A model generated the notes under the pieces. The model saw nothing but the letters and a program-made list of their open reading frames with translations, was not told the DNA's origin and searched no databases. Below, in pieces: positions 46,247-57,151 of a stretch of DNA of 64,000 nucleotides. How positions within the stretch are numbered: position 1 is the stretch's first letter; every line of letters starts with the position of its first letter. A program made the position numbers and the translations under genes. Source of the DNA: Symbiodinium sp. CCMP2592 (Eukaryota; Sar; Dinophyceae; Suessiales; Symbiodiniaceae); contig CAJNDT010003168.1 of assembly GCA_905221615.1 (NCBI GenBank), positions 181,923 to 245,922 of the forward strand, given 5' to 3'.

Positions 46247-49200
46247 CCTTCAACAATATAGAATCTGACGCTGCTGACGCTCCTGCATAGTACTCTGCTT
46301 CACCACTGCTCAAGCTAACCGACTTCTGGTTCCTAGAAAAGGAGTAAATGCACTGACCGTCTAGGCAAACAATTCCTGAAGATGTTGAGCGCCTTGTGTC
46401 CTTCTTTCCTGCCCAATCTGAATCGCTGAAGACTTCCAAAAGGTGGTGTTCCTTGGGCCTTATTCCTGTAAAGTCGTAGTTACCATTCCTGATGGATTCA
46501 TGGAGATTACTGAGTCCTCTAGGCGTTTTCCTGTACACTAAATGGTATCCTTCAGTTCTCGACATGTACTGCACTAGGTGGACTAAGTGTTTCCAAGAAC
46601 CATGTGTTGGTTCCGACATCTTGGAGGCCAAACCTCTCACGGCAAACTGCACGTCTGCTTGTTCCTGGTTCAAGGTCTGAGTGTTGTCCTGTTCCTGCGA
46701 CTCTTGGGTGCACGGAGTTGGCTTCGAGGCTTTGCTGGTAAGCTTCAGTTCTTCCTTAAGCTTCACAAGATACTTCGGGTCACTCGTGATGTGGAGCTCG
46801 TGATTGTGGTAGCTGAATTTCCTTTTAAGGAATCGGATTGTCTGGTGTGACTCTCCTATCTCAAGTTCCTGCTCTGTCAAGAAGGGGCCTTCAACCTTTA
46901 GCTCGTAGGTTTCTCCTAGCTTTCCTAGCTTGGGCTCTAGGTGCCTTGTTTTCCCTGCTGCCTGAATGTCATCTACATGCACAACAAGTATGCTGTTCCT
47001 GTCGTCACGAAACAAAGTAGGGCAAGCTTTGCTCCTATCAAAGTTCTGCTCTTTGAGGGTTCCTGCAAAATGATCACTCCATAGTAGTGCTGCATCTCGC
47101 TGTCCTGGAAGTACTCTAAGCAGTAACAAACCTTCGTTCCTACAACTGGGGTCCTGGTCGCCAAACAGATCCACATATTCCTTCGGGAATTGACATGCAC
47201 ATCGAGTCCTTTGTGGGACCTGCAAGAATGCGTCCTTGACATCAATGGAGTACAGGGAATGTTCCTGTTGTAATCCCAAGATCGGGATAAGTCTCACCAA
47301 CGATGCGCTCGTAGCTGGGCTGAACGTGTCGTTCCTTACTTCTGCTCCTTTGAACTCTCTCGCTACTAACCTAGCTCTCCGCATCCATCGGCCGTTCCTG
47401 AATCGCCAATCGAAGACGAATTTCGTCGTCAACCACTTTGTTCCTTGGTTGCTCTCTTCTTCTTCTGTCTCTCTCTCCTCTTCTCTCTCGAGTTCTTGCA
47501 AGGGTTTCCTTGCCAGTGCCTTCATCTCGGTGAGTCTGTTGATCTCTGTGAGCATTGCCTCACGATCCAGTTCCTGCAACTGGGCTTCTGCAACTTCTGG
47601 AGGTCCAGAATCTTCGCTCTTGAAGATGTCTTGTTCCTCATCGGAATCGCCAATGTCCGAATATGAATCTTCCCAGAAAATGTCCTCTGTACCTGGTTCT
47701 GCTTCAGGTAGTTCTTCATCATTGTGCTCAAATACTCTTCCTACGTTGAACGGAGGGTACTTCTTCTTCGGAGAATCAATCTTCGGGATCTTGGAACCTG
47801 TTCCTACATCGTCAAATTCCATTTTCCTAAGAGGTGCTGGTCCTCTAGCTGAAAGAAGCTCACTTGCCATTGCGCTGTCTGGGATGAGTTCTTCTTCTGA
47901 GGCTGCGTCCATTTCCTTACTGCTGCTACTAGAAGACGTTGGGTCTGAAGCTGCTTCGTCGTGTTTGTTTTGGTCGTATTCCTGCTCAAGTTCTTCTTCT
48001 GCTTTTCTCTTGCTCTGTGCCTGCTTCGCTTTGCTCTCTAGGTAGGTTGTCCTAGTAGGTCCTGACTTCCCTGCAGAGTCCCCGCCTTGGATGACAATCG
48101 GTCCTGCGATCGGTCCTGAAGGTGCGGAAGGTGCCGAGTCCTCAACCGACTGTTCCTGAGTTGCTCCATCCATGACAGGTGGCGCCTCTGCAATTGGTCC
48201 TGGAATGTTCTTCCTGGGAATGTTCCTTGTTGCCAGTGTAGTGTGCTTCACTTCCCAAGTGTGAATTCCTACGCTACTTATTCCTTTCACGTCGAAGTGT
48301 TCCAAGCAACGTTTTGCGCTACGGCTTGTCTTGATGCCGTCCATGTGCCAAGTAATGAAGAGGTTGTTGTCTGTTTTTCCTAAAAACACTCCTCTCAACC
48401 AAATAGGGTCACCTTTCCTATTGGCACGTGTTCCTGAACGATTGGTCAAAACCAAAAGTGATTCGCCAAATTCGGCGAGTTGGCCCTCATAAGGCCTTCC
48501 TGCCATGAATTCATACGGAGTCATTCCTGTGGAGGAATGGCGATGGTACCTGTTCAAGGTCCATGCCGAGTGCCTGAAAGCCCAACTGAAGATTGGATGA
48601 GTATGAGCAATATATGTTCCTGTTCTGTGTTCAAGGTGCCTAATCAGGGTTGTTCCTTGTCTCCTAATGGTCTGAATTGCTCTCTCTGCCATGCCGTTGG
48701 TTTCCTTCTGGCCACTGACTGCGTCCTGCAAGACTGTTCCTAGACCTAAAGCTGCTCGCTGCTTCTGGATGACCTGTTTCAGCTTCATCATTGTTCCTTC
48801 GTTGTCTGCCTTCAAGTTGATGGTTCCATATCCAAGCTGAGTACTCAAGTAGGTCACTCCTTCGCAAAGGTGCTCTACAAGATCCTTTCCTTTAGATGCT
48901 GTCGGGATACAGACCATGTTCCTACTCCAAGAATCAACACACACAAGACTTACTGCCGCTGGTGCCTCATCATGACTTGTTCCTGTAAAACAGAAATCCA
49001 TACAGAAAGTTGGTCTTGAAGATCTTTCCTTCTCTGGGTTCTCACGAAGGTGTGGAGACTCTTTTCCTTTGCATGCTACACACGTCGGACACCACGATGC
49101 ATAAGGTAAGTGTGTGAGATTATGCACTGCAACTTCCTCCGGCTTTGGCTGTTTGGGTACCTTCAGAGGTTCAGCTTCTAGAAACTCTTTGTACTTCTTC

Positions 49201-52200
49201 TGGCCTGAAACAAGTTCCATGTGCCTTTCTGCTTCCATAATGGATCTACTGAGCCTTCTAAGAATCTCTTGCTTAGAGCCAGCTTTTGAGACTCCTAGTT
49301 CCTTGCACAACTCTCTCAGGGCCTTGAGGCTGTTCTGCTGGTTGTACTCATGACCGTTGAATGTAAAAGACAATTCTCCTGCAAGTTCATGCCTGTGTGC
49401 TGGTGCTTGGGCCTCTGAGGTCTCTTCCTGTTCTTCTTCCTGTTCTGGAATCGTGTCCAGTTGGTGAACCTTCTGTTTTGGTCTTCTGGCCTTGGGGTTC
49501 ACTGGTTCAATGAGTTCGAATACACTACGTCCTGTCCAGGATAAACCTCCTAGTGGTTCTGGGTCTCTGTGAGGCTCATCCAAAGTCCAGAACTTGTCAT
49601 CCTCAAAGAAATCCTTATTGATCGGTTCTTCTCCATACGTGTACCTGTCTGGTTTGAGGTTTCCAATGTCTACTGGAATGTCATTGGTATCTCGAGGATT
49701 GAACAAAGTCTTCCTCAACGAGTTGTGGTACCTCGTGAGTGTAGTGCCATCCATGCTGATTGACCATGCATCCTCAGTGTACTCTTCAAACATCTTTCGA
49801 TCCTCATCTTCCTTGGGGGTGCCTATGAGGTTCAGCGGAAATTCCTTGAGCGATACTAGCGTAAGCGTGCGGTACTCCTTACTGCCATCGAAGATTGTTC
49901 CAAACGGTTCCTCAAGTTCCTCAAACATGATGCTGTGATGCAACAAATACCACTGATCATCATCCTCAATAAGCACTGCTCGATATGCGAACTTTCCTGG
50001 TGGAAACATCAAGTAAGTATCAACGTGTTCTGAGGTTCCTAGGCTGAAGTGGACTTGGTAAGGGTCTCGCCAGTTGGTCCAACCAACACGCTGTTCTTCA
50101 ATGAGTTCCTTCAAGTTCTCGCACAAGTACATAGGGATAGGTTTTGCTTCTGCTTCCCAGTTGACTGCTCTCACAAAGGCTTTTGTTGTAAGTGAGTTGT
50201 TGTTGTAGTTCACTGCGATCTTGGTTGTTCCTTCTGTTAGGAAAGTGCCTGTTGCTGTTCCATCTCTGAACTCCCAGCCTTTCTTCAACAGTTTACCTAC
50301 TGCCAAAAGAGGGTGCACAACCGATGAAATCAAGAACACTTCTTCAACCTTCACAATGTTTCCTTGAACATCCCGAAACTCAACCTCAATGATCCTTTGG
50401 TCTGAAACCTTGATCCGAGATCCTTGTGCATCTCGCAAAACTACCTTGGTAGTGTTGGGTGCCTTTCTTCCATACTTCTTCATCCACATCGGTGCCAACG
50501 AAATGTCGGCTCCTGAATCCAGCACAACCTCGATTTCTCGACTTCTCGCGTTCCTTGCTGCACGCGCAAACCTGGTGATGGTCCTTGAGGGTGCTGTTCT
50601 CTCTACTCTGTTCCTTCTAGGAGGATGGTGACATCCGTTCTCACATTCCTGCATGTTTGGGTGCCACGGTGTTTCATGACATCCATTGGGACACTCAAAG
50701 TAGTATCCACGATCCTGAGTTCCTATCGGAGTTCCTGCTAGATGCCATTGCAACCATGCATCATCACTCACCTCATCACAGTCCTGAAACTCATCATCTT
50801 CATCACCAATCCAAAACTCTTCTGTCTCACTCCTCTCTTCCTGAACTTCTTCACCAACAACCCGCAAAACTCTTCCGAAGTACTCAATCTCTATCTCTTC
50901 AGAGTTCTCACTCAGCGCGAATTCCTCCGGAAAGCTTGTGGGCTCGTCTCCCATGTGGTACATGGAGACCATCCTAATCACTGGTCTTTGGGTTCCTTGG
51001 CTTGCTTGGCTTGTTGAGGTCTTGTTGGCTGACGAAGGGGCCTGAGTAGAAGTACCTGTAGTGCTCGCTTGCTCGCTCTGGTTTTCAAGGTCAACGTTCC
51101 TGGCCTGGTAACCCATGTCACGCATCTTCTGTCTGCACTGTGCTTCGAAATGTCCATACTTATGACAGTAGTGACACACTCCTGTAGCTGCTTGGGCTTT
51201 GCCTTTACCTTTTCCTTTGTGTCTGAAGAAACCTCTTCCTCGACCTTTGCCTTTTCCTTTGTAACCTCTGAAACCTCTACCTCGGCCTTTCCAGTTGCCT
51301 CGACCTCTGCCTTTGCCAAAACCTCCGAAACCTTTACCTTTACCTTTGCCTTTGCTGTCAAAGCCGTAACCTTTTCCAAAGTCCTTTCCACCTTTCTTGC
51401 CTTTTCCTTTACCTTTGCCTTTATGGTGAACATAACCTTTGCCATAGCCTTTCTTTCCTTTGTACCATGCTTGGTTGATATCCATTGCTGCAAGACCACC
51501 ATGGTCATCACCTTTGTCGATCAAGTCTGTTGTGGTTCGGTGAGGTGTTCCTTGCTGGGCTGCTAAAGAGTTAGTCCAACGCTCGGTTGACTCATAGTTC
51601 ACAAGGTACTGACGAAGAGTATTGTACTGTGTCTTCTCATCCATGTTGAGCAACAAGTGCCTTTTCACGTCAGGTTTCATACCTTGGATAAGAGTAGATA
51701 CTTTCAAATTCTCCTGTACCTTTTCTCCAGTAGCCTTCTCGTACTTCTCGATGTGTTCCTCATATTCGAGGATATTCTCAGCAATTCCTTTGTTGTGAGC
51801 GAATTTGTAGTTGAGAATGTTGTGAAACAACTCCAACGATCTCGCACGATTCGTTGGTTGATATTCCTTGAGTAGCATACGGTAAGCTTCCATACCGTTC
51901 TCCTCAGCTACATGCTTTACAACTCGGTACGGCCTTCCTTTAGTGTATGAACAAAGAACACTGTACAGGCGTCTGCTTGTTTCCTTTGCTTCTGCAGACA
52001 TCTCAGCCATCTTCACTTGCTTATCATCTTTTAAGTTCCTTTCTGCGATGTCCATGATCTTCACCATGTTGGAATCCACTGCTCCAAGCCAGATCCGCAT
52101 CCTGTTCCTGAACTCTGTCCATCCACTCTTCTCTTCTTGCCATGTTCCTGGGGAAAATGCTTCGGGGCTTTTAATCAGCTTGTGCAACTCCACTTCTCCA

Positions 52201-53000
52201 GGCTTTCTTTGTTCCTTTACTGCTTTCTCCAGAGATGCTCCTATCTCCTCAAGTGTCGTTGCTGCATTCGTGTGGGCGTCTGCCAACGCTGTTTGCGCTG
52301 TCTTCTGCTGTTCCTGAACTGCTGTCAGGGTTTCCTGGAATGCTTGTGTAAGTCCTGCTTCTCTTTGACTTCCTGAAGCTGCTGAGTTCCTGATCTCCTC
52401 TGCTAGTGTTTGTATTCCTTGTAAGGTCTGTGCATTGATCTCGGCAAGTGCCTTCAATGCATCCTCCATTCCTTTTGCTGTTTCAAGGTTGCTGTACACT
52501 AGTGCTGCTAAAAGTAGCGACTTGCACTGTTTCCTGCACACTGCTTGTGCTCTCCTTTCTCCTCTTGTCTTCCTTTGGTGCTTTGAGCGGTTGCTTGCTC
52601 TTGCGAAAAACACACTAGAATAGTACGACAGGGTGATCCAAGTAATCAGTCCCATTGGGGTTCCTAAGAACACTGCTATGCGAATTCCTTGAAATACAAC
52701 TCTGTTGGAAATGACTTCCTGAACTATCACATGCACGACGTCGTGAAACTTCTTTCCTACAGTTGCTAGCTTTTCTACGAAACTGTGAACATGTTCCTGT
52801 ACAAATTTCCTCAGTACTTCTCGCTGTTGTTTTACTAGGTACCTAGGGGCGTAGCCTGACTCAAGGCTCTCACTCTCCTGGTTCTCGGTGTTCTGGTTGC
52901 CGTTCCTGTTCTCTTCCGTGTAGTACTCGCCGGTCACGCTAACGACGCTGTAGAGCTCGTTCATCACTTGGTTCATGCACAACAAAGCGTACGGTACCAT
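46247..53000 (-). CDS. Copia Gag-Pol polyprotein: Gag, protease, SAP, integrase, RT, start of RNase H
   Basis: The frame is open from 53,180; ATG at 53,000 lies 9 nt past the stop of the preceding ORF. Numbered from 53,180: hydrophobic segment about 162-193; helical Gag core about 330-540; KG/RG-rich 575-661; zinc knuckle CHYCHKYGHFEAQC (669-682); protease DSGAD (888-892); a SAP-like DNA-binding unit LRELCKELGVSKAGSKQEIL (1288-1307); integrase HHCC (H1353, H1357, C1364, C1367) and catalytic D1395, D1459, E1499; RT Asp1980 and VDD (2069-2071); RNase H D2253 and E2294. Copia coding stops at codon 2312; the frame then runs into insertion sequence to a stop at 46,179. The ORF shows no internal stop, so it was functional until the insertion removed the last RNase H Asp from the reading frame. 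Confidence 0.93.
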
Positions 53001-53008
53001 GACTTTTC

Positions 53009-53761
53009 CTATCTCCACATAGTCCTTAATCGTGTACGCGTTGTGTTCCTGATCGTGTTCACGTTGGTGCCGTCGGGGTTCACGCTGCACTCGTTGTAGC
53101 CTTGCTGGTAGTACTCGCCGTACACGTCGTAGTTCCTGTAGCGGTTCCGGTGCGTATTGGGCTTCCTTCTGCTCGACCACACTGCCATGAGCTCGCTCTC
53201 GTCACTCTCTACGTAAGTGAGTTCCTTTCTCCCACGGCTCGCATCCTTGGAGGGTAAGGCGTCTCCAAGGGCAAGTTCTTCCTTGGTCTCCACGTTGTTG
53301 CCAAGGGCCTGCCACGGTCTCACCGCCATACTTCTTGCTCCTGGGACCAAGATCATCCCGCACAAAGTTGCGAGGCTTCCCAGTGCGAAACCAACCAGCA
53401 GCACCATACATGCTGCCAAACCGTAGCACTTCATGTTCCTTTTCTCTCTCTCTTCCACCAACACTCGGTCGGGGTAGCAATCGCTGCAAGCGTCAAAGTC
53501 TCGCGCGTTTCCTGCTGTCACGTTGTGGTTGCGAAGGTGTCCACAACCTCTGCGGTGGTACTTTGTTCCTGAACGGACTGCGATCCTGAGCGTGGGCATG
53601 TTGAGCACTGTCTCCGTCTTCTTGGTGATCTGCTCATTTGCGCGCATCTGCTTCCATCCGGCAACGAGGCAAACTGCCATGGCGCCGAGCATCATGGTTC
53701 CTATGGCTACGAGTAGCATCATCGCTGCCAAGGAGGTTCCTGGAGGCAGCTCCGCTACCAT
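53009..53761 (-). CDS. Copia 5' ORF: small two-pass membrane protein with an H-C-C-C motif
   Basis: 250 residues from the ATG whose A is in the last CA of the 5' LTR (53,761). Two hydrophobic segments at about 11-35 and 112-139 flank a compact motif, GTKYHRRGCGHLR followed by ACSDCYPD (H69, C73, C92, C95), which looks like a small metal site of the YHxxxCxxL...CxxC type found attached to some nucleases. It overlaps the open Gag frame by 172 bp in a different phase (a -1 relation). No classic slippery heptamer is visible, so separate initiation at 53,000, reinitiation or splicing are alternatives. Not a standard copia gene; function unknown. Confidence 0.6.
   Translation of the reverse strand: MVAELPPGTSLAAMMLLVAIGTMMLGAMAVCLVAGWKQMRANEQITKKTETVLNMPTLRIAVRSGTKYHRRGCGHLRNHNVTAGNARDFDACSDCYPDRVLVEEREKRNMKCYGLAACMVLLVGFALGSLATLCGMILVPGARSMAVRPWQALGNNVETKEELALGDALPSKDASRGRKELTYVESDESELMAVWSSRRKPNTHRNRYRNYDVYGEYYQQGYNECSVNPDGTNVNTIRNTTRTRLRTMWR
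53743..53760 (-). promoter_or_regulatory. Primer-binding site of the copia element
   Basis: Immediately after the 5' LTR the minus strand reads TGGTAGCGGAGCTGCC. It starts with TGGTA like the common initiator-Met tRNA primer site (TGGTATCAGAGC) and matches it at 10 of 12 positions. Likely complementary to the 3' end of a dinoflagellate tRNA, probably initiator Met. Confidence 0.65.
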
Positions 53762-53938
53762 GTTAAAGAACGGGCTTCACTAAGGGTTCCTACCCACAAA
53801 GACTGTCGGACACTTTTGTTCCTGGGCACGGTGTGTCCTGGGGTCTCGAGCCTGCACGTCGCGTGTGCGTGACGGCTGTTCCTGTACATTAACTGTACTG
53901 CACTAGCTGTGTTACTGTTCCTGGCAGAATGTTTAACA
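53761..53938 (-). repeat. 5' LTR of the copia element
   Basis: 178 bp, identical by eye to 31,861-32,038. In minus orientation it drives the element; no TATA box is obvious. Confidence 0.95.
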
Positions 53939-53943
53939 GGAAA
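53939..53943. repeat. Target-site duplication, right copy (GGAAA)
   Basis: Matches 31,856-31,860. Confidence 0.85.
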
Positions 53944-54211
53944 GCTATGTTCCCAACATCTCAAACACACTCATAAAACCAAACCAAACAAATTCAAGAT
54001 TGCCAGCATGCGTTGTTTTTGGCGACCTGGAGTCCCCTGCAGCACGATGAACTTCTGATCCATGCAGCTGCAGAAAAGAATTCGTGTTGGCTCTGAAACA
54101 GGGAGCATTGGGTCCTCGGAAGCTAAACAATAATGCATGTGCTTCGTTCTGACAAAATGTATAGGAGTATGAGTCTTAGTGAAACCAAAACAATCGGTTA
54201 AAAACAGTTTA

Positions 54212-54454
54212 ACATGTTATGTTCCCTGCTCCTCCCTCAAAGTCACACGCTCTCCACACTTTTTCAAGCATGCCTCGCGAAGCGTACACAGGTTTGCCAC
54301 TGCATCGAAACTTCGTAAGAGAGAGAGCTCGCCGCACTGGTGCCGAAAGGCTGTAGCAGAAAGCGGCCGCCGAGGCGGGCCGAAAGCAAGTAGCCAAACC
54401 AGGTCGTAGGCAGCGAGCTCGCAAAACAAAGCGAAGTCCCACTGTAGCAGCATC
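54212..54454 (-). repeat. Direct repeat B2-like of YR element 3
   Basis: 243 bp matching 54,510-54,750 except for a 2-bp GA difference. With the 55-bp segment between them the arrangement repeats the B1-A2-B2 plan of elements 1 and 2. Confidence 0.8.
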
Positions 54455-54509
54455 TCCGGGAGGGTGGGCGGGCCATCAAAGCTTCGTCGCAACCACAGAA
54501 CATGGGGAG

Positions 54510-54750
54510 ACATGTTATGTTCCCTGCTCCTCCCTCAAAGTCACACGCTCTCCACACTTTTTCAAGCATGCCTCGCGAAGCGTACACAGGTTTGCCACTG
54601 CATCGAAACTTCGTAAGAGAGAGCTCGCCGCACTGGTGCCGAAAGGCTGTAGCAGAAAGCGGCCGCCGAGGCGGGCCGAAAGCAAGTAGCCAAACCAGGT
54701 CGTAGGCAGCGAGCTCGCAAAACAAAGCGAAGTCCCACTGTAGCAGCATC
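54510..54750 (-). repeat. Direct repeat B1-like of YR element 3
   Basis: 241-bp partner of 54,212-54,454, about 115 bp past the stop of the recombinase ORF. Confidence 0.8.
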
Positions 54751-54864
54751 CGCCCATTGCTTCAGGGCCAGCCGGCCGTTCAGGGCGGCGAGCACCACCA
54801 AAAAGCGCCTGAGAGCAAGAGCTCACAGGCGGCCGCAAGCCCGGCATGCCGAGGAGAGGGGCTA

Positions 54865-56148
54865 TCATTGGTTAGCCGCAACCGCCGAGACGAAAGGGTA
54901 CGTCGCAGCCACGGCACGGATCTTTCTCGACGACGTGTCGCCGAGGTGGTTCAAGGCCGACAGGGCCCCGACTTCCTGCAGGTAGAACTCGAGAGTGGCC
55001 TGGTGCTTCAACCGCATCCGCCACTGGATGTCGGCCACGCTCAAGCCCAAACGGTAGCAGTGCACTGCCCCGCCTCCACGTAGTCCGCCCGGAGTCAGTC
55101 GCAGTTCGCTGTCGATAGAGAGCAGCTGCAAAAACTTATTCCAGCGGTACCTGTAGGCAGACGGGGTCTTGGCGAAAAGTCGGGCACCGTGGTCGGTTCC
55201 TCGAAAAGCCTTCGAAATAAGGTCGACAGCATGCCTGTCTGAAATCTTCAAATGTTGCACTCGGCTGCGTCCTCTCGTGGCCGTTTTGGAAGAGCGCAGC
55301 CGCAGGTATACGTCCTCGCCTTGATCCCAGAGGTCCTCTTCAGGTAAGAGGAGGTCGGCGCGGTCCGAGTTCAAGACCTCACCGATCCTACCCAGGCCGT
55401 AAAACGAAAGTAACGTAACCCCGGCAAAATCGAAGTATCCAGTCATCCATGCCAAAGCGACCAGAGCCTTTAGCACTGGTTCCGGGATAGGAACGCGGTG
55501 GGCCGGCGGCTCCAAGTACTCCCACCTGCTCACAATCTCCCAGGCCACCCCGCTCAAGGGCTTCAGGTTCATGAACCGCCTCTGCGCAGCAAGTATTGTG
55601 TGCCGCAGTTCGTGCAGTGTCCCGCCAGTCTTGTAGAGCCAGTTCCCGTAAGCTCGCAGAGCCATGGCTAAGAGGGCGGGGGCGCGGCTGAAGACCTCGA
55701 CCGGGACAAAGGAGACGGAGGAAGAGAGCCAGACGAGAAACGACGACCAAGCTCTTTCCCCTAAAGCCCTGGAGATCCCTGAAAGGAGCGGCTGTGCTTC
55801 GAGATCGGGGCCTTCGCGAAGCTTCCTTGGTCCGGGTCGTCGCGGTCCAGGGTGCTGAGCCTCGCCAACGCGGGCGGCAGTTTGCCTGGCCAAGCTAGCG
55901 CACAAGGGGAGCCCGGCAAGTCTATAAGCTCCGGCCGCGCTTACGGCAAGCTCCCACGCGAGGAGCCCAGGGCAGGTCCCCGCAACCTCTGTCCAGGAGG
56001 CCCCGTTTGGCCCAAAGCGGCCACGCAGTCGCTGGTGTCCTTTCCGGCACTGGCAGAACTCTCTCGCTCCGCCAAGGCTGGTGCTGGTAGCAATGCGCAG
56101 CCGTTTGCGCCATGAGGTCCCGTACCGACAGCTGTCGGCACGAAACAC
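54865..56148 (-). CDS. Tyrosine recombinase of a truncated YR element (element 3)
   Basis: 427 codons, opening at a GTG; the true N-terminus is probably lost. Recombinase signature, numbered from that GTG: Arg254 in FYGLGRIGEVL, Lys288 in RSSKT, GGLRGGGA with Arg357 but Gly where the HxxR histidine usually is, then His382 and Tyr389 in KHQATLEFYL. The N-terminal half contains VGEAQHPGPRR, close to the 2A-like NPGP peptides seen in non-viral retroelements. No Gag or RT accompanies it: element 2 begins only about 70 bp upstream, so element 3 is either a recombinase-only element or was truncated by element 2. The missing His may mean reduced activity. Confidence 0.75.
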   Translation of the reverse strand: MFRADSCRYGTSWRKRLRIATSTSLGGAREFCQCRKGHQRLRGRFGPNGASWTEVAGTCPGLLAWELAVSAAGAYRLAGLPLCASLARQTAARVGEAQHPGPRRPGPRKLREGPDLEAQPLLSGISRALGERAWSSFLVWLSSSVSFVPVEVFSRAPALLAMALRAYGNWLYKTGGTLHELRHTILAAQRRFMNLKPLSGVAWEIVSRWEYLEPPAHRVPIPEPVLKALVALAWMTGYFDFAGVTLLSFYGLGRIGEVLNSDRADLLLPEEDLWDQGEDVYLRLRSSKTATRGRSRVQHLKISDRHAVDLISKAFRGTDHGARLFAKTPSAYRYRWNKFLQLLSIDSELRLTPGGLRGGGAVHCYRLGLSVADIQWRMRLKHQATLEFYLQEVGALSALNHLGDTSSRKIRAVAATYPFVSAVAANQ

Positions 56149-56215
56149 GCAGAGGGAATCGGGCCCGAACTCGGCAAAGGAAGGCAGGTTCCAAAGGTGG
56201 GAGCTATCAGGATTT

Positions 56216-56385
56216 TTTTCATAATCGGATTTTCAAACATATGCAAAGGGAAAAAGGACTCAAAGTCTATTTGCAAATGAATCCAATCACAAGTAACATA
56301 AGATTCCAAGTAATCCGGCATAAGATGCATCGCACTGTCCTTCATTTTGCACGGGGCGAAACACGGTCTGGCGACCGCCCCCTTC
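56216..56385 (-). repeat. Split direct repeat B2 (terminal) of YR element 2
   Basis: 170 bp identical by eye to 56,982-57,151 (offset 766). Forms the 3' end of element 2 in minus orientation. Confidence 0.85.
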
Positions 56386-56981
56386 GGGGGCGTGGGTGAG
56401 GAGGGTGGGACCAGTGCAGTAGCACGTACGCCAGCTACGGACTACCACAAGTGAAACGGACTGCAAGAGTAGACAGATGCGGATCGCATCAAAGCGCAAG
56501 CAGCTGAGCACAGCGTACTGGGCACAGCCTACGGCAACAACTACGCAGCTACACCTACGGCAGGCACAGGTGGAACTCACAAGAGAGCTCAACACCGGCA
56601 GCACGCAAAGCGAGTGCGGCGGAACACAAGTTTGTTAGCGCAATGCAATGGAAGTGGAGCTCAGAGGAGAGCTCGACGCTTCAAGTAGGCAACATGAGAA
56701 GTTGCAAGCTCAATGGCACGGAGAGCCAGAGCAGCACATAGGGAGTGGAGGGCGGGCAGAAAATTCTTTCACAACTCAGCTCGAGCACTGAGCTGCCGCA
56801 TGCCAAGGTTGTGTCATCAAGACCAAAAGAGGCGATGCGCTGAAGTCAATGCAAAAATTGTCACGTGCAAAAACAAGCCATGCCAAGTTTTTGAAACCAA
56901 GTTTGAAAATGCTCGCTTCAAGCTCGCGGTCCTTTTATGAAAAAGGGATCGCAGATGGCGCAGGCTTGTCTGCTGAGATCC
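56386..56981 (-). repeat. A2 segment of YR element 2
   Basis: 596 bp between the two B copies with no coding potential. By the split-repeat plan it should recur at the 5' end of the element, beyond the right edge. The B2/A2 joint forms a hairpin CGCCCCC-TTC-GGGGGCG. Confidence 0.6.
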
Positions 56982-57151
56982 TTTTCATAATCGGATTTTC
57001 AAACATATGCAAAGGGAAAAAGGACTCAAAGTCTATTTGCAAATGAATCCAATCACAAGTAACATAAGATTCCAAGTAATCCGGCATAAGATGCATCGCA
57101 CTGTCCTTCATTTTGCACGGGGCGAAACACGGTCTGGCGACCGCCCCCTTC
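56982..57151 (-). repeat. Split direct repeat B1 (internal) of YR element 2
   Basis: 170-bp copy of B; its first bases overlap the stop codon of the RNase H frame at 57,150-57,152. Confidence 0.85.

Larger units (their letters stand above)
31861..53938 (-). mobile_element. Ty1/copia LTR retrotransposon, 22.1 kb, with an 11.16-kb nested insertion
   Basis: Identical 178-bp LTRs beginning TGTTAAA and ending TTTAACA lie at 31,861-32,038 and 53,761-53,938, flanked by a GGAAA duplication. On the minus strand the order is 5' LTR, primer-binding site, a membrane ORF, Gag-protease-integrase-RT-RNase H, the rest of RNase H fused to a long extension, 3' UTR, purine tract and 3' LTR. Without the insertion at 35,086-46,246 the element is about 10.9 kb. 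LTR identity implies a young insertion. The integrase-before-RT order and DSGA, HHCC and VDD motifs place it in Ty1/copia. Confidence 0.95.

Noticed and set aside
54209..54868. Overlapping minus-strand ORFs with repeated peptide blocks
   Set aside because: Produced by the 241-243-bp direct repeats of YR element 3.
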